This document shows positions 33,571 to 42,355 of a stretch of DNA of 64,000 nt, in pieces; within the stretch, counting starts at the first letter, position 1, and each line of letters begins with the position of its first letter. Origin of the DNA: Mycolicibacterium lacusdiani. Its GTDB lineage: Bacteria; Actinomycetota; Actinomycetes; Mycobacteriales; Mycobacteriaceae. The notes beneath the pieces are model-generated. The model searched no databases and had not been told where the DNA came from. It worked only from the letters and a program-made list of their open reading frames with translations. The translations under genes were made by a program, and so were the position numbers. The DNA lies in NCBI RefSeq assembly GCF_021916785.1, contig NZ_JAKCFC010000009.1, positions 176,913 to 240,912 on the forward strand, in the 5' to 3' direction.

Positions 33571-34466
33571 CCCGCGGCGGTCAGGTGCGGCACCACCAGT
33601 GCCGCCAGTTCGCCGATCATCGGTCGCAACGTGGGCGCGTCCGGATCGTTGGACTGCGTGCGCGTCATGAACGCCAGCAGCAGCCGTTGCCCGTCGGGCC
33701 CGTAGGCGATGCCGACGTCGTTGGTGGTGGCGTAGTCGCCGCTACCCGTCTTGTCGGCGGTGGTCCAACCCTGCGGTAGACCCGCACGCATGCTCGACGT
33801 CTGGTTGGCGCGCATCCACTCGTCGAGCCGACGACGTTCCGCCTCCTCGAGGGCATCGCCGACGAGCAGGCTGCGGAAGCCGCCACCGAGTGCGCGCGGG
33901 GTGCTGGTGTCACGCGGGTCGCCCGGCACCGCGGAGTTCAGCTCGATCTCCCAGCGGTCCAGGCGCGACCGGTCGTCGCCGATGCTGCGGGCGAAGTCGG
34001 TGATGCGCGACGGGCCACCGATCACCCGGAGCAGCCAGTTGGCAGCGGCGTTGTCGCTGCGCTGCAACGCGGCGACGCACAGCTCTTCGATCGTGATGTT
34101 GCGCCCGACCCGCGTCTCGGTGATCGGCGAGTTCGGCAGGATGTCGGATGCCTCGACGGTGACCGCGTCGGTCAGGTTCAGCTCACCTCGAGCCGCCTTC
34201 TGCAGGACGCGGGCGGCGGCGTACGCCTTGAACGTCGAGCACATCGCGAACGCGTCGTCGGCGCGGTGCGCCATCGACCGGCCGGTGTCGAGGTTCTCGG
34301 CGTAGACGCCCGCGAACGCGCCGTACTGGCGTTCCAGCGCCCCGATGCGATCCTCGATCGGCGGCGGCATCGGTTCGGCGGGAGCGGCGGTGCTCGCCCT
34401 CTCCTGGGAGCACGCCGCCAACACGGCGAGCGCACCCCCACCGATCAGGAGGCTACGTCGGCGCAT
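33567..34466 (-). CDS. bla: Class A beta-lactamase (lipoprotein)
   Basis: 299 aa. Twin-arginine-like N-terminus (MRRRSLLIGGGAL) and a lipobox ending at Cys19. All class A motifs are present: S77-T-F-K80, S137-D-N139, E173-x-x-L-N177 on the omega loop and K239-T-G241. Exported serine hydrolase that opens beta-lactams. The ATG shares a base with the pepR stop (TGATG), so it appears translationally coupled to the pnp-pepR unit, an unusual place. Orthology to BlaC/BlaS is not claimed, only the class. Confidence 0.93.
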   Translation of the reverse strand: MRRRSLLIGGGALAVLAACSQERASTAAPAEPMPPPIEDRIGALERQYGAFAGVYAENLDTGRSMAHRADDAFAMCSTFKAYAAARVLQKAARGELNLTDAVTVEASDILPNSPITETRVGRNITIEELCVAALQRSDNAAANWLLRVIGGPSRITDFARSIGDDRSRLDRWEIELNSAVPGDPRDTSTPRALGGGFRSLLVGDALEEAERRRLDEWMRANQTSSMRAGLPQGWTTADKTGSGDYATTNDVGIAYGPDGQRLLLAFMTRTQSNDPDAPTLRPMIGELAALVVPHLTAAG

Positions 34467-35767
34467 CAGGTCGCCAGTGCCCGCAACGACTTGGGCAGCG
34501 ACCGCTTGTTCCGGTGCGGGCCGAGAACCGCTGCGCCGAACGGCCGCTCGAGCAGTTGGCGCGCAATGTGATTCACCTGATCGACGCTGACGGCCTCGAT
34601 CAGGTCGAGGGTCTCGGCGATGGTCCGGTGGCCGGCGTAGTTCAGCTCGCTGCGACCCAGACGGTGCATCCGCGACGCGGAGTCCTCCAGGCCCAGCACC
34701 AGGCCACCGCGCAGTGACCCCTTGGCGATCTTGCACTCGGCTTCGGTCAGCCCGTCGCGGGCCACGCCCTCCAGCACGTCCATCGTCACGCGAACCACTT
34801 CGTCGAACCGGTCGGGCAGACACGCGGCGTACACCGACAGCGCGCCGGCGTCGGAGAACGTGTCGACCGTCGAGTACACCGAGTACGCCAGCCCGCGCGT
34901 TTCCCGAATCTGTTGGAAGAGTCGCGAACTCAGGCCACCGCCGAGTGCACAGTTGAGCACCGACAGCGCCCACCGGTGCTCCCAGTGCCTGCCCGGCGTC
35001 CGCACGCCGAGGAACATGTGCGTCTGTTCGGTGTCGCGGTTCACCAGCGCCAGCGTGGGATCGCCTCCGACCCGGCCGGTCCCCTTGCGGGGCGCGACCG
35101 GCTCCTTGCCATCGACCAGATGGCCGTCGAAGTACTTGCGCGCCAACCTGATCACCTGATCGTGATCGATGTTGCCCGCCACCGCCAGCACCATCCGCTC
35201 CGGGGTGTACCGGCGGAGGTGGAACGAGTGCAGCTGCGCGCGCGTCATGCCCTCGATGGAGCCGACGCTGCCGATGACGGGACGACCCAACGGGTGCGTC
35301 CCGAACATCGCCGACAGGAAGACGTCGCCGAGGGTGTCCTCGGGGTCGTCGTCGCGCATCGCGATCTCTTCGAGCACCACGTCGCGTTCGACCTCGACGT
35401 CGTCGACGGCGCACCGGCCCCGCAACACGACGTCGGCGACGAGGTCGACGGCGAGTTCGAGGTCGGAGTCGATGACGTGCGCGTAGTAGCAGGTCTGCTC
35501 ACGCGCGGTGAACGCGTTCAGCTCACCGCCGACGGCATCGACGGCCTGGGCGATCTCGACGGCCGACCGGGTCGGCGTCGACTTGAACAGCAGGTGCTCG
35601 AGGAAGTGGGCGGCGCCCGCCACGCTCGGCCCCTCGTCTCGGGACCCGACGCCGACCCAAAGGCCGACCGACGCCGAGTGCACCGACGGGATGTACTCCG
35701 TGACGACGCGCAACCCTCCGGGGAGGGTTGTGCGCCGTACCGAGTCAGCTGTCCGCGGTCGCGGCAT
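34466..35767 (-). CDS. pepR: M16 family zinc metallopeptidase (PepR)
   Basis: 433 aa. Inverted zinc motif H54-F-L-E57-H58 (AAHFLEHLLFKST), the downstream Glu in the EIAMRDDDPED helix, and the C-terminal R/Y pair region (FQQIRETRGLAYSVYSTVD) typical of processing peptidases. ATG 35767 lies inside the end of pnp (23-nt overlap), so expression is tied to pnp, as in M. tuberculosis (Rv2782c). Target peptides unknown. Confidence 0.93.
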   Translation of the reverse strand: MPRPRTADSVRRTTLPGGLRVVTEYIPSVHSASVGLWVGVGSRDEGPSVAGAAHFLEHLLFKSTPTRSAVEIAQAVDAVGGELNAFTAREQTCYYAHVIDSDLELAVDLVADVVLRGRCAVDDVEVERDVVLEEIAMRDDDPEDTLGDVFLSAMFGTHPLGRPVIGSVGSIEGMTRAQLHSFHLRRYTPERMVLAVAGNIDHDQVIRLARKYFDGHLVDGKEPVAPRKGTGRVGGDPTLALVNRDTEQTHMFLGVRTPGRHWEHRWALSVLNCALGGGLSSRLFQQIRETRGLAYSVYSTVDTFSDAGALSVYAACLPDRFDEVVRVTMDVLEGVARDGLTEAECKIAKGSLRGGLVLGLEDSASRMHRLGRSELNYAGHRTIAETLDLIEAVSVDQVNHIARQLLERPFGAAVLGPHRNKRSLPKSLRALAT

Positions 35768-38054
35768 CTGCAGGCGCTGCCGCCGCGTCCGGAGCCGAAC
35801 CGTTGCCTGCGGCCTCGGGTGCTGCTGCCTCGGCAGCGGCTTCCTCGGCCACCAGCACCAGCGAGATCTTGCCGCGGTTGTCGATGTCGGCGATCTCCAC
35901 GCGGAGCTTGTCACCGACCTTCGCCACGTCCTCGACCTTCGCGATGCGCTTGCCACGGCCCAGCTTCGAGATGTGCACCAGTCCGTCGCGGCCCGGGAGC
36001 AGCGAGACGAATGCACCGAAGTCGGTGGTCTTGACGACGGTTCCGAGGAACCGCTCGCCGACCTTGGGCAGCTGCGGGTTGGCGATGGCGTTGATCTTGT
36101 CGATCGCCGCCTGTGCCGCCTCGCCGTTGGAGGCGCCGACGAACACCGTGCCGTCGTCCTCGATGGAGATCGACGCGCCGGTCTCCTCGGTGATCGAGTT
36201 GATCATCTTGCCCTTGGGGCCGATGACCTCGCCGATCTTGTCGATCGGCACCTTGATCGTCGTGATCCGCGGTGCGTACGGGCTCATCTCGTCGGGCTCG
36301 TCGATGGCCTCGGCCATGACCTCGAGGATGGTGATCCTGGCGTCCTTGGCCTGGGCCAGCGCACCCGCCAGCACCTGCGACGGAATGCCGTCGAGCTTGG
36401 TGTCCAGCTGCAGCGCGGTGACGAAGTCCTTCGTGCCTGCGCACTTGAAGTCCATGTCGCCGAAGGCATCCTCGGCGCCGAGGATGTCGGTCAGCGTCAC
36501 GAAGCGACGCTCGGTGCCACCGCCCTCTACCTCGACGTCGTCGGACACCAGGCCCATCGCGATGCCTGCGACCGGCGCCTTCAGCGGCACACCGGCGTTC
36601 AGCAGCGACAGGGTGGAGGCACAGACCGAGCCCATCGACGTGGAGCCGTTGGAACTCAGCGCCTCCGACACCTGGCGGATCGCGTACGGGAACTCCTCGA
36701 CGCTCGGCAGCACCGGCATCAGGGCGCGCTCCGCGAGCGCTCCGTGGCCGATCTCGCGACGCTTGGGCGAGCCCACGCGGCCGGTCTCACCGGTCGAGTA
36801 CGGCGGGAAGTTGTAGTGGTGCATGTAGCGCTTGCTCGTCTCGGGTCCGAGCGAGTCGATCTGCTGCGCCATCTTGACCATGTCCAGCGTGGTGACGCCC
36901 ATGATCTGGGTCTCGCCGCGCTCGAACAGTGCGCTGCCGTGCGCACGCGGGATGACGGCCACCTCGGCCGAGAGGGCGCGGATGTCGGTGATGCCGCGAC
37001 CGTCGATGCGGAAGTGGTCGGTCAGGATGCGCTGGCGGACGAGCTTCTTGGTCAGCGAGCGGTACGCCGCGCCGATCTCCTTCTCGCGACCCGCGTAGGT
37101 CTCGGCGAGGCGTTCGAGCACCTCGACCTTGATCTCGTCGGTGCGCGAGTTGCGCTCGTCCTTGCCCGCGATGGTGAGCGCCTCGGACAGCGCGTCCGTG
37201 GCCACCGAGGACACCGCGTAGAACACGTCGTCCTGGTAATCGGGAAACAGCGGGTAGTCGGCCGTCTCCTTGCCTGCGGCTTCGTACAGCTCCTGCTGCG
37301 CGGTGCACAGCGCGGCGATGAACGGCTTGGCCGCCTCGAGGCCCTCGGCCACGACGGCCTCGGTCGGGGCGCCCGCGCCACCGGCGACGAGTTCGATGAC
37401 CCGGTCGGTGGCCTCGGCCTCGACCATCATGATCGCGACGTCATCCTCGGTCTTGCGACCCGCGACGACCATGTCGAACACGGCACCCTCGAGCTGCTCG
37501 ACGGTGGGGAACGCGACCCACTGGCCTGCGCTGTTGTCGGATGAGGGGATGAGCGCCACGCGCACGCCGCCGACGGGGCCGGAGAACGGCAGACCCGAGA
37601 TCTGCGTCGACGCCGATGCGGCGTTGATCGCCAGCACGTCGTAGAGGTCCTTGGGGTCCAGGCTGAGCACGGTGACGACGACCTGGATCTCGTTGCGCAG
37701 ACCCGAGACGAACGTCGGCCGCAGCGGCCGGTCGATCAGGCGGCAGGTGAGGATCGCGTCGGTGGAGGGACGGCCCTCGCGCCGGAAGAACGAGCCGGGG
37801 ATGCGTCCCGCGGCGTACATGCGCTCTTCCACGTCGATCGTCAGCGGGAAGAAGTCGAAGTGATCCTTGGGGGTCTTGCTGGCGGTGGTGGCCGACAAGA
37901 GCATGGTCTCGTCGTCCAGGTAGGCGACGACCGCGCCTGCGGCCTGCTTGGCCAACCGGCCGGTCTCGAAGCGGATGGTGCGGGAGCCGAAGCTCCCGTT
38001 GTCGATGACGGCGGTGGCTTCGAAGACGCCGTCTTCAATCTCTACTGCAGACAT
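35745..38054 (-). CDS. pnp: Polyribonucleotide nucleotidyltransferase (PNPase/GpsI)
   Basis: 769 aa. Two RNase PH domains (GSFGSRTIRFETGRLAKQAA near 17-36; FERGETQIMGVTTLDMVKMA near 374-393), a KH domain (IPVDKIGEVIGPKGKMINSI at about 596-615) and an S1 domain (FLGTVVKTTDFGAFVSLLPG near 670), then an Ala/Glu-rich tail. Phosphorolytic 3'-5' exonuclease and polymerase in RNA turnover. ATG at 38054 after AAGAGGTC. Its 270-nt upstream gap holds palindromes that could act in autoregulation. Confidence 0.97.
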   Translation of the reverse strand: MSAVEIEDGVFEATAVIDNGSFGSRTIRFETGRLAKQAAGAVVAYLDDETMLLSATTASKTPKDHFDFFPLTIDVEERMYAAGRIPGSFFRREGRPSTDAILTCRLIDRPLRPTFVSGLRNEIQVVVTVLSLDPKDLYDVLAINAASASTQISGLPFSGPVGGVRVALIPSSDNSAGQWVAFPTVEQLEGAVFDMVVAGRKTEDDVAIMMVEAEATDRVIELVAGGAGAPTEAVVAEGLEAAKPFIAALCTAQQELYEAAGKETADYPLFPDYQDDVFYAVSSVATDALSEALTIAGKDERNSRTDEIKVEVLERLAETYAGREKEIGAAYRSLTKKLVRQRILTDHFRIDGRGITDIRALSAEVAVIPRAHGSALFERGETQIMGVTTLDMVKMAQQIDSLGPETSKRYMHHYNFPPYSTGETGRVGSPKRREIGHGALAERALMPVLPSVEEFPYAIRQVSEALSSNGSTSMGSVCASTLSLLNAGVPLKAPVAGIAMGLVSDDVEVEGGGTERRFVTLTDILGAEDAFGDMDFKCAGTKDFVTALQLDTKLDGIPSQVLAGALAQAKDARITILEVMAEAIDEPDEMSPYAPRITTIKVPIDKIGEVIGPKGKMINSITEETGASISIEDDGTVFVGASNGEAAQAAIDKINAIANPQLPKVGERFLGTVVKTTDFGAFVSLLPGRDGLVHISKLGRGKRIAKVEDVAKVGDKLRVEIADIDNRGKISLVLVAEEAAAEAAAPEAAGNGSAPDAAAAPADAATADS

Positions 38055-38145
38055 ACGTGTCTGACCTCTTTAATTCTCGTGTTCGTCTGTTTCGCGACGT
38101 CACTCGCGGGCACCCGGCAAATCCTGACGGCCGTCGATCGAAGCG

Positions 38146-38163
38146 GCCGGATCGAGATCCGGC
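38146..38163 (+). repeat. Perfect 18-bp palindrome in the pnp leader region
   Basis: GCCGGATC-GA-GATCCGGC. In the 273-bp gap between lppU and pnp; on the minus strand it would lie in the pnp 5' UTR or promoter region. Confidence 0.5.
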
Positions 38164-38257
38164 AGCCACTACCGAAGACCGCCCATTCGAGTTCGGGCGC
38201 GGGCGGTGACGCACTGGGACTCATCGCGCGGTTCTGCGCGAATCGCACCGATCGTTC

Positions 38258-38272
38258 GAGCCGATGCGGCTC
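38258..38272 (-). terminator. Short hairpin after lppU
   Basis: GAGCCG-ATG-CGGCTC, 6-bp arms, 56 bp after the lppU stop, flanked by AAAA on the + strand side (TTTT before it on the transcribed strand). Could end lppU transcripts or belong to the pnp promoter region; weak. Confidence 0.35.
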
Positions 38273-38327
38273 AAAACATCTTTCATGCTACATGGCGGCT
38301 TCGAGCCGACCCCGCAGCGGCGAGAGG

Positions 38328-38822
38328 TCAGGTCACGTCCTCGACGCACACCGTGAACTGGCGTTCGTCGTACGGGTAACCCACCCCGGTGCTGCACTGA
38401 TCGACGTTGGCCACGCCGTCCAGGATCTGCGTCGCGCGCTGACGGTGCGGTGCGGACTCGTCATTGCAGTCGACGCGGAACGGATCGGTGGCGTTCTCGG
38501 GGTCGATGCTCATGCAACCGCCGACCACCCAGTCGATGTCCATGCAGATCGTGTTGCCGGTTCCGCTGAACGACGACTTCGTCGAGTAGTAGGAATCGAC
38601 GTCGGTGGGACATCCGTCGGTGTTCTCGACGGTCTCGACCACCTTGAAGTTCGACGCGGTGCTCCCGCAGTCGACCTTGCTGGCCTCCGGGCGGTCGGGC
38701 GGTCCCCCGACCTTGAGGCAGTCGCCCACCTGCATGTCCGCTGCGGCCGCCGATGAACAGCCGGTGGTACCGGCGATCAGCAGGCCCGCAGCGACTGCGA
38801 GGAGGTGAGCGCGGATGCGCAC
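38328..38822 (-). CDS. lppU: LppU-like secreted lipoprotein
   Basis: 164 aa from a GTG. Signal peptide (about 1-21) with lipobox GTTGC at Cys22. The mature part has paired cysteines (CLKVGG, VDCGS, DGCPTD, ICMDIDW, GCMSID, VDCND, QCSTG, CVEDVT) suggesting several disulfides. Position between rpsO and pnp and the lipobox match LppU (Rv2784c). Function unknown. Starts 5 bp after the rpsO stop. Confidence 0.88.
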   Translation of the reverse strand: MRIRAHLLAVAAGLLIAGTTGCSSAAAADMQVGDCLKVGGPPDRPEASKVDCGSTASNFKVVETVENTDGCPTDVDSYYSTKSSFSGTGNTICMDIDWVVGGCMSIDPENATDPFRVDCNDESAPHRQRATQILDGVANVDQCSTGVGYPYDERQFTVCVEDVT

Positions 38823-38827
38823 GTGCG

Positions 38828-39097
38828 TCAGCGACGCAGTCCCAGGCGCTCGATCAGCGAGCGGTAGCGGGCGACGTCGACGGCGGCGACGTACTTGAGC
38901 AGACGACGGCGACGGCCGACGAGCAGCAGCAGACCGCGACGCGAGTGGTGGTCGTGCTTGTGCATCTTGAGGTGCTCGGTGAGGTCGGAGATCCGCTTGG
39001 TGAGCAGGGCGACCTGAGCTTCCGGCGAACCGGTGTCGGTCTCGTGCAGGCCGTACTGGCCGAGGATTTCCTTCTTCTGCTCAGCAGTCAAGGACAT
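38828..39097 (-). CDS. rpsO: 30S ribosomal protein S15
   Basis: 89 aa, full length for S15: MSLTAEQKKEILGQYGLHET, DTGSPEAQVALLTKRI, HLKMHKHDHHSRRGLLLLVG and KYVAAVDVARYRSLIERLGLRR. Binds 16S rRNA early in small-subunit assembly. Start at 39097 rather than 39109 because it matches the conserved S15 N-terminus. Upstream 127-bp gap to ribF carries its promoter; no clear element seen. Confidence 0.97.
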   Translation of the reverse strand: MSLTAEQKKEILGQYGLHETDTGSPEAQVALLTKRISDLTEHLKMHKHDHHSRRGLLLLVGRRRRLLKYVAAVDVARYRSLIERLGLRR

Positions 39098-39224
39098 GAT
39101 GAACTCCATCTGTTTCAGTCCGCGAGGAACTACGTGAGCGCGGCCGCCGCGAACTGCAGCGCGCGCTGGGTCGCCGGGAAGTCTAGCTCAGCGCAGGCGC
39201 AGGCGACGAATCGCTGCTCAGCGG

Positions 39225-40205
39225 TCAGAAGGTCTCGCGCAGGATCGAGCGGGCGCGTTCGGTGTCACCCTCCATCGCGGTGATGAGTTCGGCGACCGAG
39301 TCGAACTTCTCCTGGCCGCGCACCCGTGCAACGAAGTCGACGGCCACGTGCTGGCCGTAGAGGTCGGCTTCGGTGTCGAGGACGAAGGCCTCCACCGTGC
39401 GCGTGCGGCCCGAGAACGTCGGGTTGGTGCCCACCGACACCGCGGCCTGATAACGCTCGCCGGGGATCACCGTCCCCACCCCTGGGCCGTGCCCGAGCAA
39501 CGTGAACCAGGCGGCGTACACGCCGTCGGCGGGGATCGCGGAGTACATCGGTGGGGCCACGTTCGCGGTCGGGAAACCCAGGACCCGGCCGCGCCCGTCG
39601 CCGCGCACCACCACGCCCTCGACCCGGTGCGGCCTGCCCAGCGCCTCGGTCGCGGCGCCCATGTCGCCCGCGTCGACACACGACCGGATGTAGGTCGAGG
39701 AGAACGTGACCGTCTCGTCGCGCTCCCTGGCCTCGGAGACCAGGTCCATGCTCTCCACCGCGAAGCCGAACCGTTCGCCCGCCTTGCGCAGCATGGCGAC
39801 GTTGCCTGCCGCCTTCTTGCCGAACGTGAAGTTCTCCCCCACGACGACCTCGACGACGTGCAACCGTTCGACGAGCAGTTCGTGGATGTAGCGCTCGGGC
39901 GTGAGCTTCATGAAGTCGGTGGTGAAGGGCATGACGAGGAAGACGTCGATGCCGAGTTCCTCGACGAGTTCGGCACGCCGCGTGAGCGTCGTCAGCTGCG
40001 CGGGATGGCTACCCGGGAACACGACCTCCATGGGGTGCGGGTCGAACGTCATCAGGACCGTGGGGATGCCACGGGAGCGTCCGGCCTTGACCGCGTGATT
40101 GATCAACTCGGCGTGTCCGCGATGCACACCATCGAACACGCCGATGGTGACGACGCATCTTCCCCAGTCCGTGGGGATCTCGTCCTGCCCCCGCCAGCGC
40201 TGCAC
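39225..40205 (-). CDS. ribF: Bifunctional riboflavin kinase/FAD synthetase
   Basis: 326 aa from GTG 40205. N-terminal FAD synthetase with VVTIGVFDGVHRGH (about 18-31), FDPHPMEV and VGENFTFGKKAAGN; STYIRS marks the adenylylation site; C-terminal riboflavin kinase with RGRVLGFPTANV (about 210-221), GVYAAWFTL and the catalytic ERYQAAVSVGTNPTF / VEAFVLD region. Makes FMN and FAD. Divergent from mntR as in M. tuberculosis. Confidence 0.96.
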   Translation of the reverse strand: MQRWRGQDEIPTDWGRCVVTIGVFDGVHRGHAELINHAVKAGRSRGIPTVLMTFDPHPMEVVFPGSHPAQLTTLTRRAELVEELGIDVFLVMPFTTDFMKLTPERYIHELLVERLHVVEVVVGENFTFGKKAAGNVAMLRKAGERFGFAVESMDLVSEARERDETVTFSSTYIRSCVDAGDMGAATEALGRPHRVEGVVVRGDGRGRVLGFPTANVAPPMYSAIPADGVYAAWFTLLGHGPGVGTVIPGERYQAAVSVGTNPTFSGRTRTVEAFVLDTEADLYGQHVAVDFVARVRGQEKFDSVAELITAMEGDTERARSILRETF

Positions 40206-40254
40206 ACCGTCAGCCTACGGCGCGGACGCTCCGGCGGGGTCGCTGGATCCCCGG

Positions 40255-40275
40255 TTGAGGCGATGATTGCCTAAA
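40255..40275 (+). promoter_or_regulatory. Candidate MntR operator (21-bp palindrome)
   Basis: Halves TTGAGGCGAT and ATTGCCTAAA around one central base; every position pairs except two symmetric pairs and the centre. It overlaps TAAACT (40272-40277), the likely -10 box of the leaderless mntR transcript (GTG 8 nt further). Size and placement fit a DtxR-family operator. Confidence 0.65.
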
Positions 40276-40285
40276 CTTCTCCGGT

Positions 40286-40987
40286 GTGAGCCCCGAAGGT
40301 AACCCCCGCGACCTGTCGTCGGTGGCTCAGGACTACCTGAAAGTCATCTGGACGGCGCAGGAGTGGTCGCACGAGAAGGTCAGCACCAAGATGCTGGCCG
40401 AACGCATCGGGGTGTCGGCAAGCACCGCGTCGGAGTCCATCCGCAAGCTGGCCGATCAGGGCCTCGTCGACCACGAGAAGTACGGCGCCGTGACGCTCAC
40501 CGACGCCGGTCGCCACGCCGCGCTGGCCATGGTGCGCAGGCACCGGCTCATGGAGACGTTCCTGGTCAACGAACTCGGCTACGGCTGGGACGAGGTGCAC
40601 GACGAGGCCGAGGTGCTCGAGCACGCCGTGTCCGACCGCATGCTCGATCGCATCGACGCCAAGCTCGGTTACCCCACCCGCGATCCGCACGGTGACCCCA
40701 TCCCGGCCGCCGACGGCAGAGTGCCGACGCCGCCGGCTCGGCAGCTCTCGGTGTGCATCGACGGCGACGCGGGCACCGTCGCACGCATCTCGGACGCGGA
40801 TCCGGAGATGCTGCGTTACTTCGACAGCGTCGGCATCAGTCTGGATTCCCGGCTCAAGGTCGTGGCCAGGCGAGACTTCGCGGGCATGATCTCGGTTGCG
40901 ATCGAGTCGCCGACCGGCTCCGACGTGCCGTCGACCACCGTCGACCTCGGCAACCCCGCCGCCGAGGCGATCTGGGTGGTCGGCTGA
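40286..40987 (+). CDS. mntR: DtxR family metal-dependent regulator (MntR/SirR-like)
   Basis: 233 aa. N-terminal HTH (SVAQDYLKVIWTAQEWSHEK then MLAERIGVSASTASESIRKL, about 12-57), dimerisation/metal domain (RRHRLMETFLVNELGYGWDE, the VLEHAVSDRMLDRID helix with His/Glu ligands) and a C-terminal FeoA/SH3-like domain (LSVCIDGDAGTVARISDADP). In M. tuberculosis the gene in this position (Rv2788) is the manganese regulator MntR. Metal choice here is inferred from orthology. Likely autoregulated through 40255-40275. Confidence 0.92.
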   Translation: MSPEGNPRDLSSVAQDYLKVIWTAQEWSHEKVSTKMLAERIGVSASTASESIRKLADQGLVDHEKYGAVTLTDAGRHAALAMVRRHRLMETFLVNELGYGWDEVHDEAEVLEHAVSDRMLDRIDAKLGYPTRDPHGDPIPAADGRVPTPPARQLSVCIDGDAGTVARISDADPEMLRYFDSVGISLDSRLKVVARRDFAGMISVAIESPTGSDVPSTTVDLGNPAAEAIWVVG

Positions 40988-41029
40988 CGGACGCGGCAGC
41001 GTGATCGGCCTCGACCCACCCCGGCCGAG

Positions 41030-41079
41030 GTGCACGCTTGCCGACCCCTCGCCGCTAAACGCTTTCGGCAAGCGTGCAC
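41030..41079 (+). terminator. Inverted repeat between mntR and the TetR gene
   Basis: Perfect 15-bp arms GTGCACGCTTGCCGA (41030-41044) and TCGGCAAGCGTGCAC (41065-41079), extendable by CCGAG/CTCGG with one bulge. Between convergent genes; probable bidirectional terminator. Confidence 0.65.
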
Positions 41080-41158
41080 TCGGCGCTGTACCGCTGCGTC
41101 AAAACATACATTCAGAATGGTATCCAAGCAACGGATAGGCAAAGAACTTGCGGATCCG

Positions 41159-41815
41159 TCAGGAAGACGGCATGCCTTCCTGCGCCAAGGCCTCCCGCAG
41201 ATCCTTGTTCAGCTTCGAACAGGCCCGGTTCCAGCGCCGACGCGCGCGACCGGGGTCGTCGTCGACGAACCCCGCGACGAGGATGCCGCGCAGTGCATCC
41301 ATCGCCGTATAGAGGACGTAGCGAAGTTCCTTGTCGTCCGAACGATCCGGTAGCAGGGAGTCGATCGCGGCGAACATCGCACCGTTGACGACCGGTTCGA
41401 CGCGCGCGACGTGCCCCGCGAGCACCGGATCGGTGCGGCCGGCTATCCAAAGTTCAAGCGTCGCAACGAAGAAGGGGCCCTGATGGGCCTCCCACAGGAA
41501 GTCGAGGACCGTGGCCGCGGGATCGGGACTCTCGTGCAGACGACTCAATTCGCGAACCACCGCCTTGGCGCGTTGCTCGGCCAGATGCTCGATCGCGGCG
41601 ATCACGAGATCTTCCTTGGCCCGGAAGTGGTGAATCTGCGCACCGCGGGTGACGCCAGCAAGCTCGGCGACGCGATGGGTGGTGGTGCCTGCGTAGCCGT
41701 AGGTCACCAGACATTCGACGGTAGCGTCGAGCAGGCGCTGCCGCATGGCTGCGCTGCGCTGCGCCTGGGTCCGGCGTGCGACGGGAGTGTCGGCCCGGTC
41801 GCGTGTGCTGACCAT
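41159..41815 (-). CDS. TetR family transcriptional regulator
   Basis: 218 aa; ATG after GGGGGAGGTGAGTC. N-terminal HTH of TetR type (AMRQRLLDATVECLVTYGYA then TTHRVAELAGVTRGAQIHHF, about 23-64), then a helical ligand-binding domain (LDFLWEAHQGPFFVATLELW). Divergent from the SRPBCC gene at 41904, an obvious possible target. Ligand unknown. Confidence 0.9.
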   Translation of the reverse strand: MVSTRDRADTPVARRTQAQRSAAMRQRLLDATVECLVTYGYAGTTTHRVAELAGVTRGAQIHHFRAKEDLVIAAIEHLAEQRAKAVVRELSRLHESPDPAATVLDFLWEAHQGPFFVATLELWIAGRTDPVLAGHVARVEPVVNGAMFAAIDSLLPDRSDDKELRYVLYTAMDALRGILVAGFVDDDPGRARRRWNRACSKLNKDLREALAQEGMPSS

Positions 41816-41903
41816 GACTCACCTCCCCCGATGCGGGTCCTCTCCCGTCAGGTTACCGCCCAAGCGGCAGGTAAGTGGGTGCCCGCCGATTACCATCCTG
41901 CGA

Positions 41904-42338
41904 ATGGCGAAACTCGAGCTGTCCCGCAAGTTGGCGCTGTCCCCCGAGAGAGCCTGGACCCACGCATCCGATCTGTCGGGGATGGGTGACTGGCTGAGCA
42001 TGCACCAGGGGTGGCGCTCCGATCTCCCCCAGGAACTCGAGGTCGGGACCATCGTGGTCGGCGTCGCCGGCGCCAAGGGCTTCCGCAATCGCGTCACATG
42101 GACGATCCAGAAGGTCGACCCGCCGCGACTGCTCGAGATCACCGGCGACGGGGTCGGCGGCACCAGGTACAAGCTGGCGCTGCAGGTGTCGCCGGCCAAG
42201 GAGGGATGTTCGTTCAGCGTGAAGATCGACCTCGGCGGTGCGCCGCTGTTTGGCCCCGTCGGCATGGCCGCGTCGCGCGCGGTCAAAGGCGACATCGAAC
42301 GGTCGATCAAGAAGTTCGAAGAGCTCTACGCTTCCTGA
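41904..42338 (+). CDS. SRPBCC family protein (polyketide cyclase-like)
   Basis: 144 aa. MAKLELSRKLALSPERAWTH at the N-terminus, LSGMGDWLSMHQGWRSDLPQ, then VTWTIQKVDPPRLLEITGDG and FSVKIDLGGAPLFGPVG, the START/SRPBCC strand pattern with a hydrophobic pocket. TACCAT ends 7 nt before the ATG, so the transcript is probably leaderless. Function unknown; may be controlled by the divergent TetR. Confidence 0.85.
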   Translation: MAKLELSRKLALSPERAWTHASDLSGMGDWLSMHQGWRSDLPQELEVGTIVVGVAGAKGFRNRVTWTIQKVDPPRLLEITGDGVGGTRYKLALQVSPAKEGCSFSVKIDLGGAPLFGPVGMAASRAVKGDIERSIKKFEELYAS

Positions 42339-42355
42339 CCGATCGGCCCACAGCC

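Noticed and set aside
35508..37544. 678-codon open frame on the + strand opposite pnp
   Set aside because: Composition is the Arg/Asp/His-rich pattern of a complementary frame in high-GC DNA; it lies fully antisense to the unmistakable pnp gene and resembles no family.
41109..41119. CATTCAGAATG palindrome as an operator
   Set aside because: It lies downstream of both convergent genes, not in a promoter; probably chance or part of the terminator region.
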